Source of the DNA: Ekhidna sp.
GTDB taxonomy: Bacteria; Bacteroidota; Bacteroidia; Cytophagales; Cyclobacteriaceae
Direction of reading: 5' to 3'
NCBI GenBank assembly: GCA_013214445.1
Contig: JABSPG010000209.1
Coordinates: forward strand, 1-6,964
DNA: 6,964 bases
This document shows, piece by piece, positions 5,275 to 6,964 of the stretch. The translations under genes were made by a program, and so were the position numbers. The number at the start of each line of letters is the position of its first letter. The stretch's first letter is position 1. The notes beneath the pieces were generated by a model. It was not told the DNA's origin. It was given only the letters and a program-made list of their open reading frames with translations, and did not search any database.

Positions 5275-6964
5275 TCATTGCCCCTCAACCCAAGAACCTC
5301 CTGCAGCAACAACCCGATCAGCGATGCTTTTGGCAATCGCTTTTTGTGCTTCCAATTCATTCGTCATCTCAGACCATTGATCTTTGATTATTTTCATTGA
5401 TTGCTTATGCGTTTCCGTTGGTCCGTAAGTAGAAGTAGATATACCCCTCCAGAGTGCAAACACTCGATCTCCAAGTGTAGGAGTATTTCGTTCACCTATC
5501 TGATTTTTTGCAGGATTACCATTCAATCTCAGATCAATTTGATCTAAATCGGCTTTCAGTTTCGTGACCTCAGCAAGTACATCACTTCCCATATTAGCAT
5601 GTGCTACAGCATAAAATAACTTATCTGTCATCTTTCGAGTATTTGCTAAAGTGATGCTCAGCTTGTCTACATCCCTGCTTACATCCTCATAAGATCTCCA
5701 AAATGCAACAACATCATCAATAGCGTTTCCTTTTAATGTTCCTGTGCTTAACGGAACTACTTCTACTGGAACTGGATCAGAAATCTGAGAGAATTTTCCA
5801 TTTTCATATTTATTGAGCGAAACCATGTATGTGCCTGGAGCACACAAAAGACCATCCATATTTCCAACTTCTCCGTCAAGTTTCATAGCCCTAGTAGCAC
5901 CAACTTTCAGATTCCAAGTCACTCGATTAAAGCCCTTCTTGTTTGGTGCCATCTCTCGATTGACCACTTTGCCCAACTGATCTTTTACTTCTATGTATAC
6001 AAAAGGAGCTCGTTCATTGGTTTCGCTGGCAAGTGCCTCCCACCCTGGGAAAGCGATGTTTCCAGAAACTCCTTTTTCACCTTCCTGTCGCATTTCTTCT
6101 TCACTTTTATACGAATCCTTCAAGTAATAAGTAAAGACTGCACCAAAATCAGGATTAGGCGCCACATAGAGCTGAGAGCCTTGTGATCCTCTAGTATCGT
6201 CAAAATCTAAAATAGAACGTTGGATGTACCAGTAGGCTTTCCTTGGAGCAAATAGCATGGCTTCCTTCGCCAACTGGTCCTGAGTGACCTCTCTAAGGGC
6301 AGTGTAATCATCCAACACATAAAATCCTCTACCGAAAGAAGCTCCCACTAGGTCATTTTCCCTACGCTGGATCGCAAGATCCCGGAACGATATTGTTGGC
6401 ACACCACCTTGCAGCTCTGTCCAGCTTCCGCCCCCATCAACAGAGAAATAGATCCCAAACTCAGTTCCAGCAAAAAGTAGGTTCTTATTGACATGATCTT
6501 GTACAATTCTCCATACCAAATTTTTACTCCCTAAGCCATTTTCAATTCGCTTCCAGGTAACACCTTTATCTGTACTCTTGAGTAAGTATGGAAGATAATC
6601 TCCTTCCTTATGATTATCCAAAGCAACGTACAACGTGTTTTCATCAAACAAATCTGCTTTCACATCATTGATGTAAGATTTGCCTGGTACACCTAATGAG
6701 CTTACCTCAATTTTTTTCCAATTCTGCCCCTCATCTTCAGTCACTTGCAGAAGGCCATCATCAGTACCAATAAATATCACTTGTTCATTTTTCGGGGAGA
6801 CCGTAATGGAGGTAATGGTATTGAAATTGGACATGGCACCCACATCCCATGGAGAATCCCAACTCTGAGTTCTTCCCATGATTGGCAAGGAAAGGCGCTC
6901 TTGATTTCTAGTCAAGTCAGCTGAGAAAGCCGTCCAACTGTCGCCGCGGTTAGTAGACTTCCAC
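5275..6964 (-). CDS. Sortilin/VPS10-like Asp-box beta-propeller protein (partial, N-terminus beyond right edge)
   Basis: The frame is open from the right edge to the TGA at 5277-5275, giving 562 visible residues; the true start is off-window. Numbered from the edge (W1), Asp-box (BNR-like) repeats of the form SxDxGxxW occur at about 3-10 (STNRGDSW), 75-82 (TEDEGQNW), 130-137 (STDKGVTW) and 174-181 (SVDGGGSW), with propeller phrases such as FIGTDDGLL, FAGTEFGIY and GASFGRGFYVLDDY. A beta-rich middle region follows, then a charged, helical C-terminal tail (about residue 420 onward). This matches the large secreted proteins of about 1000 residues in Bacteroidota that are annotated as glycosyl hydrolase or VPS10-domain proteins; their function is not established. 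I see no type IX secretion C-terminal domain. A TTG at 6915 in this frame is not a real start, because the frame before it encodes another Asp-box repeat. The gene is convergent with pabB and shares its terminator. Confidence 0.92.
   Translation of the reverse strand, partial: WKSTNRGDSWTAFSADLTRNQERLSLPIMGRTQSWDSPWDVGAMSNFNTITSITVSPKNEQVIFIGTDDGLLQVTEDEGQNWKKIEVSSLGVPGKSYINDVKADLFDENTLYVALDNHKEGDYLPYLLKSTDKGVTWKRIENGLGSKNLVWRIVQDHVNKNLLFAGTEFGIYFSVDGGGSWTELQGGVPTISFRDLAIQRRENDLVGASFGRGFYVLDDYTALREVTQDQLAKEAMLFAPRKAYWYIQRSILDFDDTRGSQGSQLYVAPNPDFGAVFTYYLKDSYKSEEEMRQEGEKGVSGNIAFPGWEALASETNERAPFVYIEVKDQLGKVVNREMAPNKKGFNRVTWNLKVGATRAMKLDGEVGNMDGLLCAPGTYMVSLNKYENGKFSQISDPVPVEVVPLSTGTLKGNAIDDVVAFWRSYEDVSRDVDKLSITLANTRKMTDKLFYAVAHANMGSDVLAEVTKLKADLDQIDLRLNGNPAKNQIGERNTPTLGDRVFALWRGISTSTYGPTETHKQSMKIIKDQWSEMTNELEAQKAIAKSIADRVVAAGGSWVEGQ

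Noticed and set aside
6680..6868. 62-codon plus-strand open frame opposite the sortilin-like gene
   Set aside because: It is the antisense shadow of Asp-box repeat coding sequence.

Overview
The window looks like chromosomal DNA from a Bacteroidota member, plausibly of the Cytophagales or a related marine group. The grounds are moderate AT-richness, starts without Shine-Dalgarno sequences but often with A-rich leaders, one exact match to the Bacteroidota -7 promoter element (TAnnTTTG), and several family forms typical of the phylum: a four-helix membrane LytTR regulator, a short PabB, a small two-helix membrane protein of the DUF6787 type, and a sortilin-like Asp-box protein. The genus cannot be told from the sequence. 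I see no mobile elements, CRISPR array, tRNA, rRNA or signs of recent transfer.

Layout. Bases 1-651 (minus strand) hold the N-terminal 217 residues of an exported beta-lactamase-family serine hydrolase; the gene runs off the left edge. It is divergent from a membrane-bound LytTR transcription regulator (768-1529, plus), and the 116-bp gap between them holds a 17-bp inverted repeat. A compact hairpin with a T-run, overlapping a -7-like box, separates the regulator from a plus-strand run of four closely spaced genes. These are prfC (release factor 3, 1578-3158), an RluA-family pseudouridine synthase (3166-3849), a small membrane protein (3836-4159, overlapping the previous gene by 14 nt) and pabB (4190-5149). 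A strong bidirectional hairpin (5221-5255) closes the run. The last gene, on the minus strand and convergent, is the C-terminal 562 residues of a large sortilin/VPS10-like beta-propeller protein that runs off the right edge.

How the genes work together. prfC and the pseudouridine synthase both serve translation (recycling of release factors; RNA modification). pabB makes the folate precursor aminodeoxychorismate, and the small membrane protein between them has no known role. The spacing suggests one transcript. The hydrolase and the LytTR regulator may form a local regulator-target pair, but this is inferred only from divergence and the shared control region.

The two edge genes are partial. 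Two start codons need care: prfC starts at the ATG at 1578 and not the TTG at 1557, and pabB most likely starts at the ATG at 4190 and not the TTG at 4187. I found no clearly novel system. The points most worth checking are the divergent control region, the terminator/promoter overlap before prfC, and the hairpin over the pabB start.
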